NCBI GenBank assembly: GCA_028690275.1
Contig: JAQVBN010000017.1
Span: forward strand, 1-8,575
DNA from: Minisyncoccota bacterium
GTDB lineage: Bacteria; Patescibacteriota; Minisyncoccia; Minisyncoccales; Minisyncoccaceae
DNA: 8,575 nt
Reading direction: 5' to 3'
The notes below the pieces were generated by a model that had not been told where the DNA came from, searched no databases, and was given only the letters and a program-made list of their open reading frames with translations. The translations under genes were made by a program, and so were the position numbers. Positions 1 through 6,246 of the stretch are shown piece after piece; positions within the stretch are counted from its first letter, which is position 1, and each line of letters opens with the position of its first letter.

Positions 1-1
1 C

Positions 2-601
2 GCTGGAGAGAGACGATTAAGAGCTTGTCAAAAAATTAATTTCGATAAAGTTCCGGTAATTATTAGAGACCCTTCGGTTCAGGAAAAATTAGAAATAGCT
101 TTAATTGAAAATGTTCAAAGAAGAAACTTAAATCCAATGGAAAAAGCTGAAGCATACATGCGTCTTAAGGAAGAGTTCGGAATGTTTGAAAGGGAAATAG
201 GAGAAATTGCTGGAAAAAGTAGAGAATCAATTTCTAATAGTCTTCGTTTGCTAAATCTTCCTTTAAATATTAAACAAGCTTTAAAAAATGAACAAATATC
301 AGAGGGGCACGCGAAAGTTCTTTTGTCTTTAGAAAACGAAGAGGATCAGAATAAAATGCTCAAGGGTATTTTAGAAGGAAAATGGTCTGTTAGAAAGTTA
401 GAGCAAGAAATTAAGAATTTAAAAAATCCTAAAAAAGAATTAAGCGTAAAAGACGCTGCTTATTTAGAAGAATTTGAGAATAAGTTTAAAGAAGTTTTTA
501 AATTTAAAGATATTAAAGTAAGAAACAATAATAAAAATTATCAGGTTGTTATCAACTTTAAATCAGAAGGGGAAATGGAAGATTATTTAAACAGTCTTTG
601 A
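2..601 (+). CDS. parB: ParB chromosome-partitioning protein, 5'-partial
   Basis: ParB binds centromere-like parS sites near the origin, spreads as a CTP-dependent clamp and works with ParA in chromosome segregation. Reading from base 2 gives 199 residues with no start, so about the first 90 residues of a typical 280-290 aa ParB lie before the window; the first in-frame ATG (137) falls inside the conserved core and is not a real start. Seen: the CTP/arginine motif GERRLRA at residues 2-8 of the fragment, the second nucleotide-binding box ENVQRRNLNP at 36-45, a helix-turn-helix around 63-87 (EIGEIAGKSRESISNSLRLL), and a C-terminal segment (about 150-199) matching the dimerisation domain in position and length. 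The stop is TGA. Its last 15 bp overlap the end of topA on the other strand. A parA gene just upstream is expected from other genomes but cannot be seen. Family assignment is firm. Confidence 0.95.
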   Translation, partial: AGERRLRACQKINFDKVPVIIRDPSVQEKLEIALIENVQRRNLNPMEKAEAYMRLKEEFGMFEREIGEIAGKSRESISNSLRLLNLPLNIKQALKNEQISEGHAKVLLSLENEEDQNKMLKGILEGKWSVRKLEQEIKNLKNPKKELSVKDAAYLEEFENKFKEVFKFKDIKVRNNNKNYQVVINFKSEGEMEDYLNSL

Positions 602-2584
602 ACACTCCTTATTAGAACAAACAATTTTCTTTCCTTTTTCAACCATTAAAGAGTTGCAGTTTTTACATTTTTCTCCGGTTGGTTTATCCCAAAGAGCAAA
701 GTCACAGTCTGGCCATTTTGAACAAGAGTAGAAAACTTTTCCTTTTTTTGTTTTCTTTTGCATTATTTCACCCAAGCCACATTTAGGACAAGTAATGTTA
801 AGATTTACATTTTTCTTTTCGAGTGGTTCCGTATGTTTACATTCAGGATATCCAGTACAGGCTAAGAATTTTCCAAACCTTCCCATTTTAATTGCTAGAG
901 GTTTTTGACAGTTAGGACAAAGTTTATCTGTTATTTCGTCTTTTGGTTTTTGCATTTCAACTTCATTATATTTTTTTTCTAAATTATCGTTAAAAGGAAC
1001 ATAGAACTTTCTAACAATTTCTCTCCAATTTTCTTTTCCTTCAGAGATATCGTCTAATTCTTTTTCCATATCAGCGGTAAACTTGTAATCAACAATATCT
1101 TTAAAATGATTTTCAAGCATGTCGTTTACAGCTTTTCCTATTTCTGTAGGAATGAATTTTTTTTCTTCATTTTTAACAATATAATTTCTATCTTGAATAG
1201 TAGAAATAATAGTGGCGTAAGTAGAAGGTCTTCCGATTTCAAATTCTTCTAATTTTTTAATTAAAGAAGCTTCGTTAAATCTTGCAGGAGGCATTGTAAA
1301 ATGTTGTTCTGTTTTTAATTCTTTTAAGTCTAAAACTTCTTTTTCTTCTATTTCTGGAAGTTCTTTTTCTTCCACTTTCATTTCATACATTTTTAAGAAA
1401 CCATCAAATTTGATTGTAGAACCATGAGCTTCAAAAATATATTTATCTGCTGTTATTTCTAATTTTTTAGAATTAAAAATAGCAGAAGACATTTGACTAG
1501 CAATAAATCTTTTGTAAATTAAGTTGTAAAGCTTTTCTTGTTTAGCGTCTAATTTAATGTTTTCTACCATTGTTGGTCTAATAGCTTCATGTGCTTCCTG
1601 AGCTCTTCCTTTTGTTTTAAAAACTCTTCTTTCATAATAATTTTCTCCAAATTGGTTTTTAATTATTTGGGAAGCTTTATTTAAAGCTTCGTTAGAAATA
1701 TTTAAAGAGTCTGTTCTGTGGTAAGTAATATATCCTCTTTCATATAACTGTTGAGCAAGGCTCATAGTCATCTTTGCGGGAAGTCTTAACTTCTTATAGG
1801 CTTCTTGTTGAAGTGAGGAAGTGGTGAAAGGGGCTTGAGGGTGTTTTTTAACTTCTTTTGTTTCTATATTAGTAATAATATATTTAGCAGTAGTTAATTC
1901 TTTTTCTATTTTTTCTGCTTCTTTTTTATTTTTAATATAGAGTTTATCAATTTTTTTATTATCTATTTTAGAAAGTAAGGCTTCGAAATTTATTTTATTT
2001 TTTTCAAAAGAAGCAAGAACGGTCCAATACTCTTCGGCGATAAACTTTTCTATTTCTTTTTCTTTCTCGCAAATGAGTTTGACGGCCACAGATTGAACTC
2101 GTCCAGCAGATAAATGACGAGCTATTTTTTTCCATAAAAAAGGAGATAGCTTGTATCCTACAATTCTATCTAAAACCCTTCTCGCTTGCTGAGCGTCAGA
2201 CAAATCTTCGTTTAGTTTTGATGGATTGTTAATAGCTTCTTCGATGGCAGACTTCGTAATTTCGTGAAAAACACATCTTTTATACTCTTTTAAATCAAGA
2301 GCATTAATTAAGTGCCAAGAGATAGCTTCTCCTTCTCGATCAGGATCGGTTGCAAGAATAACTTCGTCTGCTTTTACAACTTCTTTTTTTAAAAGGTTTA
2401 GGTTTTTTCTAGCTTTTGTTGGAATAACATATCGTGGTTCAAAGTCTTTTTCGACATCAATTCCAAAATCTCCTTTAGGTAAATCTCTAATGTGTCCGTA
2501 AGAAGAAAGGACTTTGTAATCAGAGCCTAAAAATTTTTCTATTGTTTTTGCTTTTGTTGGACTTTCTACTATTACTAGCTTCAT
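587..2584 (-). CDS. topA: DNA topoisomerase I (type IA)
   Basis: Relaxes negative supercoils by cutting one strand through a 5'-phosphotyrosine link. 665 aa, shorter than E. coli TopA (865) and close to other compact forms. The Toprim domain is at the N-terminus: Glu7 in IVESPTKAKTI, then the metal-binding DPDREGE at 80-86 (Asp80, Asp82, Glu84). The active site is ITYHRTDS at 286-293, with Tyr288 the likely nucleophile. SAGRVQS at 159-165 is another family block. Three four-cysteine zinc ribbons follow at about 556-582, 599-627 and 640-661, the last only four residues from the end. The ATG shares its A with the pth stop (TAATG), which suggests translational coupling in a pth-topA transcript. 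No Shine-Dalgarno is visible. The 3' end overlaps parB by 15 bp, so any terminator must lie inside parB; I see no strong one. Reverse gyrase is excluded because there is no helicase domain. Confidence 0.97.
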   Translation of the reverse strand: MKLVIVESPTKAKTIEKFLGSDYKVLSSYGHIRDLPKGDFGIDVEKDFEPRYVIPTKARKNLNLLKKEVVKADEVILATDPDREGEAISWHLINALDLKEYKRCVFHEITKSAIEEAINNPSKLNEDLSDAQQARRVLDRIVGYKLSPFLWKKIARHLSAGRVQSVAVKLICEKEKEIEKFIAEEYWTVLASFEKNKINFEALLSKIDNKKIDKLYIKNKKEAEKIEKELTTAKYIITNIETKEVKKHPQAPFTTSSLQQEAYKKLRLPAKMTMSLAQQLYERGYITYHRTDSLNISNEALNKASQIIKNQFGENYYERRVFKTKGRAQEAHEAIRPTMVENIKLDAKQEKLYNLIYKRFIASQMSSAIFNSKKLEITADKYIFEAHGSTIKFDGFLKMYEMKVEEKELPEIEEKEVLDLKELKTEQHFTMPPARFNEASLIKKLEEFEIGRPSTYATIISTIQDRNYIVKNEEKKFIPTEIGKAVNDMLENHFKDIVDYKFTADMEKELDDISEGKENWREIVRKFYVPFNDNLEKKYNEVEMQKPKDEITDKLCPNCQKPLAIKMGRFGKFLACTGYPECKHTEPLEKKNVNLNITCPKCGLGEIMQKKTKKGKVFYSCSKWPDCDFALWDKPTGEKCKNCNSLMVEKGKKIVCSNKECSKTV

Positions 2585-3135
2585 TATTGTATTTTATTAA
2601 ACTTTAATATTGTTTGCTCTATACCATTTTGTAGAGCTTCGTCAATAGCAGAAGTCACTTCGAAAATTACTTCGCTAATTATTTCTTGATCTTCTTTGGA
2701 GAAAGATTTGAGAACATAGTTTATTAAATCTTCCTTTTTATTGTTATTAATTCCAATTCTAAATCTTATAAATTTTTGAGTTCCTATTTTTTCAATAATA
2801 GACTTAATTCCGTTGTGTCCCTTAGCAGAGATATCTTTACTTATTTTAAATTTTCCTAAAGAGATATCGTTTTCATCTTGCACGACCCAAATTTCTTCGG
2901 GATTAACTTTATAGAAATTAACAATTTCTTGAATAGCCCTTCCAGACTCATTCATGTATGTTTGAGGTTTTACTAAAAGAACATTGTCTTTTTTAGAAAT
3001 AAGAGCATTTTGTTTTAAGGAAAATTCTGGAAAGTCAAATCTTTCCTTAAACAAGTCAAGAACCTCAAAGCCAATATTATGAGGTGTGTTTTTGTATTTT
3101 TCTTCAGGGTTTCCTAGTCCTATTATTAGAATCAT
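2584..3135 (-). CDS. pth: Peptidyl-tRNA hydrolase
   Basis: Cleaves the ester bond of peptidyl-tRNAs that fall off the ribosome, recycling tRNA in the cytoplasm. From the ATG at 3135 it is 183 aa, close to the family norm. It opens with MILIIGLGNP, as Pth proteins do. Catalytic and binding residues in this numbering: Asn9 in GLGNP, His19 in TPHNIGF (catalytic base), Asn62 in TYMN, Asp87 in QDEND and Asn108 in KGHNG. A longer reading from an ATG at 3150 adds five residues (MYNKN), but its codons 2-3 form a perfect TATAAT -10 box, and the family rarely has such an extension, so the inner ATG is preferred. The stop overlaps the topA start (TAATG). It is divergent from lepB. TPHN replaces the common TRHN, a small change next to the catalytic His. 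Function is confident; the start is moderately so. Confidence 0.95.
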   Translation of the reverse strand: MILIIGLGNPEEKYKNTPHNIGFEVLDLFKERFDFPEFSLKQNALISKKDNVLLVKPQTYMNESGRAIQEIVNFYKVNPEEIWVVQDENDISLGKFKISKDISAKGHNGIKSIIEKIGTQKFIRFRIGINNNKKEDLINYVLKSFSKEDQEIISEVIFEVTSAIDEALQNGIEQTILKFNKIQ

Positions 3136-3141
3136 ATTTTT

Positions 3142-3147
3142 ATTATA
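3142..3147 (-). promoter_or_regulatory. Putative -10 box of the pth-topA promoter
   Basis: On the minus strand TATAAT (perfect sigma70-type -10) is directly preceded by TG and followed by six bases and then the pth ATG at 3135. With usual geometry transcription would start on the A of that ATG, giving a leaderless message. The -35 is poor: T-rich TTTTTA at 3165-3170 with a 17-bp spacer. The box lies inside the longer possible pth reading, which argues against that reading. This is a prediction from sequence only, in an A+T-rich region where such hexamers also arise by chance. Confidence 0.55.
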
Positions 3148-3181
3148 CATAAAATATGAAAAAATAAAAACATTTTAGTCG

Positions 3182-3210
3182 TTGCTAAAAATTATTTTTA
3201 GGTGTACAAT
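3182..3210 (+). promoter_or_regulatory. Putative promoter of the lepB-hisS-rpsU-yqeY operon
   Basis: TTGCTA at 3182-3187 (4/6 to TTGACA), a 17-bp spacer, then TACAAT at 3205-3210 (5/6 to TATAAT). Six bases separate the -10 from the lepB ATG at 3217, so the expected start of transcription is the A of that ATG, a leaderless mRNA. A perfect inverted repeat (3185-3201) fills most of the spacer. It is back to back with the pth promoter in a very short divergent region. It is the best-formed promoter in the window, but still only a prediction. Confidence 0.65.
3185..3201. repeat. Perfect A+T-rich inverted repeat in the divergent promoter region
   Basis: CTAAAAA - TTA - TTTTTAG: two perfect 7-base arms around a 3-base centre, lying between the -35 and -10 of the predicted lepB promoter. 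The position suits an operator that would block polymerase, or simply an A-tract, bend-prone spacer. Low complexity means chance cannot be excluded. Confidence 0.4.
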
Positions 3211-3216
3211 TGAAAC

Positions 3217-3783
3217 ATGGAAATTAAGAAAGTATTAAATTCAGTTTTAGAAATAGTTGTTCTTGTGGTTATTGCACTTGCGATTGTAATACCAGTAAGA
3301 ACATATGTTTTTCAACCCTTTGTTGTAAATGGAGCCTCAATGGAGCCAAGTTTTTATTCTGGAGATTATTTAATTGTAGATGAGTTTACTTATAATTTTA
3401 TAAAAGAACCACAAAGAGGTGACGTTGTTGTTTTTGATTATCCTTTAAATCCTAATTTTAAATACATAAAAAGAATAATTGGTCTACCTGGAGAAACAAT
3501 TTCTATTAAAGACGGAGTGATAATGATCAAAACAATTAGCGGGGAAGAGGTTGTTTTAAACGAAGAAGAATATTTAAGTGCTGATCTTATCAAAGAATGG
3601 GTTTATTCTAACGATTTAGGAGAGCAAACTTTGGGAGATCAGGAATATTTTGTTATGGGTGATAATAGAAATGGATCATCCGATTCTCGAAAATGGGGAA
3701 CGCTTCCAGAAAAAAATATAGACGGAAAAGTTCTTTTTAGATTTTCGATAAAAGAACCAACCAGTCAAAAAATATATGACTAA
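3217..3783 (+). CDS. lepB: Signal peptidase I
   Basis: Membrane serine protease that removes signal peptides from proteins exported by Sec or Tat; the catalytic domain faces outside. 188 aa, the compact Gram-positive-like (SipS) size. One N-terminal membrane segment spans about residues 9-27 (hydrophobic V/I/L/A run), after a short basic start. Conserved boxes: GASMEPSF at 39-46 with nucleophile Ser41; GDYLIVDEF at 49-57; RGDVVVF at 67-73; YIKRIIGLPGE at 83-93 with general base Lys85; and GDNRNGSSDSR at 148-158. The Ser/Lys dyad is intact, so it should be active. It is first in the unit and preceded by a predicted promoter only six bases from the ATG. An AGGTG at 3200-3204 could be a weak Shine-Dalgarno but is 12 nt away and overlaps the promoter. 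The 3' end overlaps hisS by 8 bp. Confidence 0.97.
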   Translation: MEIKKVLNSVLEIVVLVVIALAIVIPVRTYVFQPFVVNGASMEPSFYSGDYLIVDEFTYNFIKEPQRGDVVVFDYPLNPNFKYIKRIIGLPGETISIKDGVIMIKTISGEEVVLNEEEYLSADLIKEWVYSNDLGEQTLGDQEYFVMGDNRNGSSDSRKWGTLPEKNIDGKVLFRFSIKEPTSQKIYD

Positions 3784-5056
3784 AATAAAATACCAAACAG
3801 TAACAGGGATGCATGATGTTTTTGGAAGAGAACAACTACTTTACGATAAAGTAGAAGAAACGGCTCAAAAAATAGCTGATTTTTATGCTTTTCAAAGAAT
3901 TAACACCCCTATCTTAGAAGATCAAGATTTGTTTATTAGATCCGTTGGAGAATCTACTGATATTGTTGAAAAAGAGATGTTTACTTTAAAAACTAAAGGA
4001 AAAGATCTTTTAGTATTACGTCCAGAAGGAACAGCCCCTGTTTTTAGAGCTTATTTAGAAAATGGAATGCAATCCTTACCTCAGCCAGTTAAGCTATGGT
4101 ATTATGGTCCCTTTTTTAGATATGAAAGACCTCAAGCAGGAAGATATCGTCAATTTTGGCAGATAGGATTTGAAATGCTTGGTGACGCTTCTCCTGTCTT
4201 AGACGCACAAACTATTTTAATTGCTTACAATCTTTTAAGTGAACTTGGTTTTAAGAAAACAATTGTAAATATTAATTCTATTGGATGTGAAGAGTGTCGA
4301 AAAGATTATAGAAAAGCCTTATTATCTTTTTTAAGAGGTAAAAAAGAGTCTATTTGTTCTGATTGCAAAAGAAGGGCAGAGAAAAATGTTTTAAGAGTCC
4401 TTGATTGTAAAAATCCTAAATGTCAACAAATTTTAAGTGAAGCTCCTCAAGTTTTAGATTATTTATGTCCTGACTGTAAAAATCATTTTAAGCAAGTCCT
4501 TGAATTTTTAGAGGAAATACCAGTTCCATACAAATTAAATCCATTTTTAGTAAGAGGGTTAGACTATTACTGTCGAACTGTTTTTGAAATTGGTTTTGAG
4601 GATAGTCCAGAAGAAGAAGCGATTGGTTCTATTTTGGGAGGAGGAAGGTATGATTTTTTAGGAAAATCTCTAAAAACAGACATTGTTCCTTCGGTTGGTT
4701 TTTCAATGGGGGTAGAGAGAGTAATTGCTTTGATGAAACTTAAAGATATAGACTCTAAGCCAAAGAAAAAAGAAGGGATTTTTATCGTTCAAGTAGGAGA
4801 CTTGGCCAAGAGAAAAGCTTTGAAAATGATTCAAGATTTTAGAACCGCTAAAATTAATGTTTTTGAAGCTATTTCGAAAAATTCAATGAAGCTACAGTTG
4901 ACGAAAGCGAATAAATTAGCTATAAATACAGTATTAATCATTGGACAACAAGAAGCCTTAAATAATACGGTCATTATTAAAGATATGATCACGGGCAATC
5001 AGTCCACTGTTAAACAGGAAAATATTGTAAAAGAAGTTAAGAAAAGAATTAAATAA
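3776..5056 (+). CDS. hisS: Histidyl-tRNA synthetase with Cys-rich insertion
   Basis: Class II synthetase that charges tRNA-His with histidine. 426 aa, normal length. Seen in order: TGMHDVFG near the N-terminus; LRPEGTA at 81-87; motif 2 with FRYERPQAGRYRQF at 114-127; the histidine-specific LVRGLDYYCRTVFE at 258-271; GGGRYD at 288-293; motif 3 GFSMGVERV at 308-316; and an anticodon-binding domain from about 333 to the end. Between motif 2 and the LVRGLDYY block are four cysteine pairs: C171/C174, C194/C197, C211/C216 and C231/C234. Some bacterial HisRSs have a similar Cys-bearing insertion; zinc binding is inferred. The ATG lies within the lepB end (8-bp overlap), suggesting coupled translation. 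Not HisZ, because the catalytic motifs and the C-terminal anticodon domain are all present. Confidence 0.97.
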   Translation: MTKIKYQTVTGMHDVFGREQLLYDKVEETAQKIADFYAFQRINTPILEDQDLFIRSVGESTDIVEKEMFTLKTKGKDLLVLRPEGTAPVFRAYLENGMQSLPQPVKLWYYGPFFRYERPQAGRYRQFWQIGFEMLGDASPVLDAQTILIAYNLLSELGFKKTIVNINSIGCEECRKDYRKALLSFLRGKKESICSDCKRRAEKNVLRVLDCKNPKCQQILSEAPQVLDYLCPDCKNHFKQVLEFLEEIPVPYKLNPFLVRGLDYYCRTVFEIGFEDSPEEEAIGSILGGGRYDFLGKSLKTDIVPSVGFSMGVERVIALMKLKDIDSKPKKKEGIFIVQVGDLAKRKALKMIQDFRTAKINVFEAISKNSMKLQLTKANKLAINTVLIIGQQEALNNTVIIKDMITGNQSTVKQENIVKEVKKRIK

Positions 5057-5059
5057 GTT

Positions 5060-5269
5060 ATGTTAATTAAACCAAAAATACAGAAAGAAACCTCTCAATC
5101 TCTTGTATACAGATTTACACAGGCTGTTAAAAAGAGCGGAGTTTTAGTTGAAGCTAGAAAAAGACAATTTACCAAAAGAAATCTTTCTAAGAATATTTTA
5201 AAGAGAAAAGCTATTATTAGAGAGGAAAAGAAAAAAGAGTATTTGAAGAATAAAAAACTTGGCAAATGA
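5060..5269 (+). CDS. rpsU: Ribosomal protein bS21
   Basis: Small basic protein of the 30S platform, lying close to the 3' end of 16S rRNA (anti-Shine-Dalgarno) in known structures. 69 aa. The core RFTQAVKKSGVLVEARKRQF at 18-37 matches the family pattern RF+R...K+G+L.E.R+R.., and the tail (about 38-69) is dominated by Lys and Arg, as expected for an RNA-binding extension. It starts 3 nt after hisS and ends in TGA, with its stop overlapping the yqeY start as ATGA. The rpsU-yqeY pair is found in many bacteria, often with dnaG next; dnaG is not here. No Shine-Dalgarno precedes the ATG. Assignment is firm despite the short length. Confidence 0.93.
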   Translation: MLIKPKIQKETSQSLVYRFTQAVKKSGVLVEARKRQFTKRNLSKNILKRKAIIREEKKKEYLKNKKLGK

Positions 5270-5751
5270 TTGTTGAGCAGATAAAAAAAGATTTAATTAG
5301 TTTTCAAAAAGAGAAGAGATCCACTGAGGTCTCTTCTTTGAGAATGCTTTTATCTTCAATAGTAAACAGAGAAAAAGATAAAAGATTGAAACTATCTCAA
5401 GATTTTTCTGAAGAAGAATTAATTTTAAAGTCTCAATTAACAGAAGAGGAGGTTTTGGAAGTGATTTCTTCTGAGGCTAAAAAAAGAAAAGATGCAATTG
5501 AGGAATATAAAAAAGCGAATAGAGTTGATTTGATAGAAAATGAATCTTTAGAATTAAAAACTCTTCAAAAATACCTTCCTCCAGAAATGGGAGAGGAAGA
5601 AATAAGAAACATCGTTAAGCAAGTTATCGAAGAACAAAAAATAACAGACATGAAAGGGATAGGAATTCTTATGAAAGAAGTAATTCAAAAAACAAAAGGA
5701 ATGGCTGATGGGAAAAAAATTAACAATATTGCTAAAGAACTATTAAGCTAA
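5266..5751 (+). CDS. yqeY: GatB/YqeY domain protein
   Basis: Stand-alone member of the GatB/YqeY family, helical and related to the tail domain of the GatB subunit of tRNA-dependent amidotransferase. It is thought to bind tRNA or act in translation quality, but its precise role is not settled. 161 aa, slightly longer than the usual ~148. Conserved patterns: LRMLLSSIVNRE at 25-36, EEVLEVISSEAKKRKDAIEEYKKA at 61-84 with the typical charged helix, LQKYLPPEM at 100-108, and GMADGKKINNIAKELL at 145-160. The extra length is in about 37-57 (KDKRLKLSQDFSEEELILKS), an insertion before the LTEEEV helix. The ATG overlaps the rpsU TGA (ATGA), so translation is probably coupled. It is last in the operon and followed at once by a terminator. 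Confidence 0.93.
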   Translation: MIVEQIKKDLISFQKEKRSTEVSSLRMLLSSIVNREKDKRLKLSQDFSEEELILKSQLTEEEVLEVISSEAKKRKDAIEEYKKANRVDLIENESLELKTLQKYLPPEMGEEEIRNIVKQVIEEQKITDMKGIGILMKEVIQKTKGMADGKKINNIAKELLS

Positions 5752-5756
5752 TAAAG

Positions 5757-5781
5757 ATTCTCTTAAAAGAGAATTTTTTTT
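5757..5781 (+). terminator. Rho-independent terminator after yqeY
   Basis: ATTCTCTT (5757-5764), AA, AAGAGAAT (5767-5774): a perfect inverted repeat running into eight Ts (5774-5781). In RNA it would form about a 7-bp stem with a 4-nt loop, and the A-rich bases before it can pair with the U-tract. It starts six bases after the yqeY stop and separates the lepB-yqeY unit from ybeY-ftsA-ftsZ. The stem is A+T-rich, hence of modest strength. Confidence 0.8.
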
Positions 5782-5809
5782 AAAAATATTTCACTCTTTT
5801 AATCAAGTC

Positions 5810-5837
5810 TTGCGTAAAAAAAATGATTTGTTAAAAT
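5810..5837 (+). promoter_or_regulatory. Putative promoter of the ybeY-ftsA-ftsZ unit
   Basis: TTGCGT at 5810-5815, a 16-bp spacer, then an extended -10, TGTTAAAAT at 5829-5837 (TG, one base, TAAAAT). Eight bases separate it from the ybeY ATG at 5846, so the message would have a leader of about 0-2 nt. It follows directly on the yqeY terminator, where a new promoter is expected. The TTG that could be read as an upstream ybeY start is the beginning of this -35 box. Predicted from sequence only. Confidence 0.6.
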
Positions 5838-5845
5838 GGATACAT

Positions 5846-6238
5846 ATGATAGAAATTAATAATTTAACCAGCGAGAAAATTGATTCAAAATGGGTTAAAT
5901 TAATTATTCTAGAGACTTTGAAATTAGAAAAAAGGGAGAATTCTAAGGAAGTCTCTGTCGCCATTATAAACGCGGACGAAATTAAGGAGATAAACAGTAG
6001 ATATCGAGAAATTGATAGTGCTACTGATGTTTTGTCTTTCGAAGGAGATGATAATATTCTTGGAGAAATTATTGTTTGCCCAGAGGAAGTTAGAAATAAT
6101 GGGACTAATTTTAAAGATGAGTTTAAAAGAGTTTTGATTCACGGAACTCTACATATTCTTGGCTACGATCATGAAAAAGATCAAGGCGAGATGATAAAAA
6201 AACAGGAAGAGTATTTTTCTTTAATTAACAATAATTAA
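5846..6238 (+). CDS. ybeY: Endoribonuclease YbeY (rRNA maturation factor)
   Basis: Metal-dependent single-strand endoribonuclease involved in 16S rRNA 3'-end maturation and ribosome quality control. From the ATG at 5846 it is 130 aa. The zinc motif is complete: HGTLHILGYDH at 99-109, with His99, His103 and His109. RYREIDSATDVLSFE at 52-66 is the other conserved block, with Arg54 and the TDVLSF strand, followed by LGEIIVCPEEV at 72-82. A longer reading from TTG at 5810 adds 12 residues not typical of the family and starts inside the predicted -35 box, so it is rejected. No clear Shine-Dalgarno is present. ybeY elsewhere usually sits with phoH and era; here it leads the division genes, with ftsA 8 nt downstream. 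The family call is firm. Confidence 0.95.
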   Translation: MIEINNLTSEKIDSKWVKLIILETLKLEKRENSKEVSVAIINADEIKEINSRYREIDSATDVLSFEGDDNILGEIIVCPEEVRNNGTNFKDEFKRVLIHGTLHILGYDHEKDQGEMIKKQEEYFSLINNN

Positions 6239-6246
6239 TTATCATT

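Noticed and set aside
137..139. ATG as the start of a 154-aa protein
   Set aside because: The frame is open to the window edge and the upstream residues (GERRLRA, ENVQRR) are core ParB motifs, so this is an internal Met of a truncated gene.
543..558. Weak hairpin (AGGTTG-TTAT-CAACTT) as a topA terminator on the minus strand
   Set aside because: Only a 6-bp stem with a G-T pair and a broken T-run (GATAATTTTTATT) after it, within parB coding sequence; not good enough to list.
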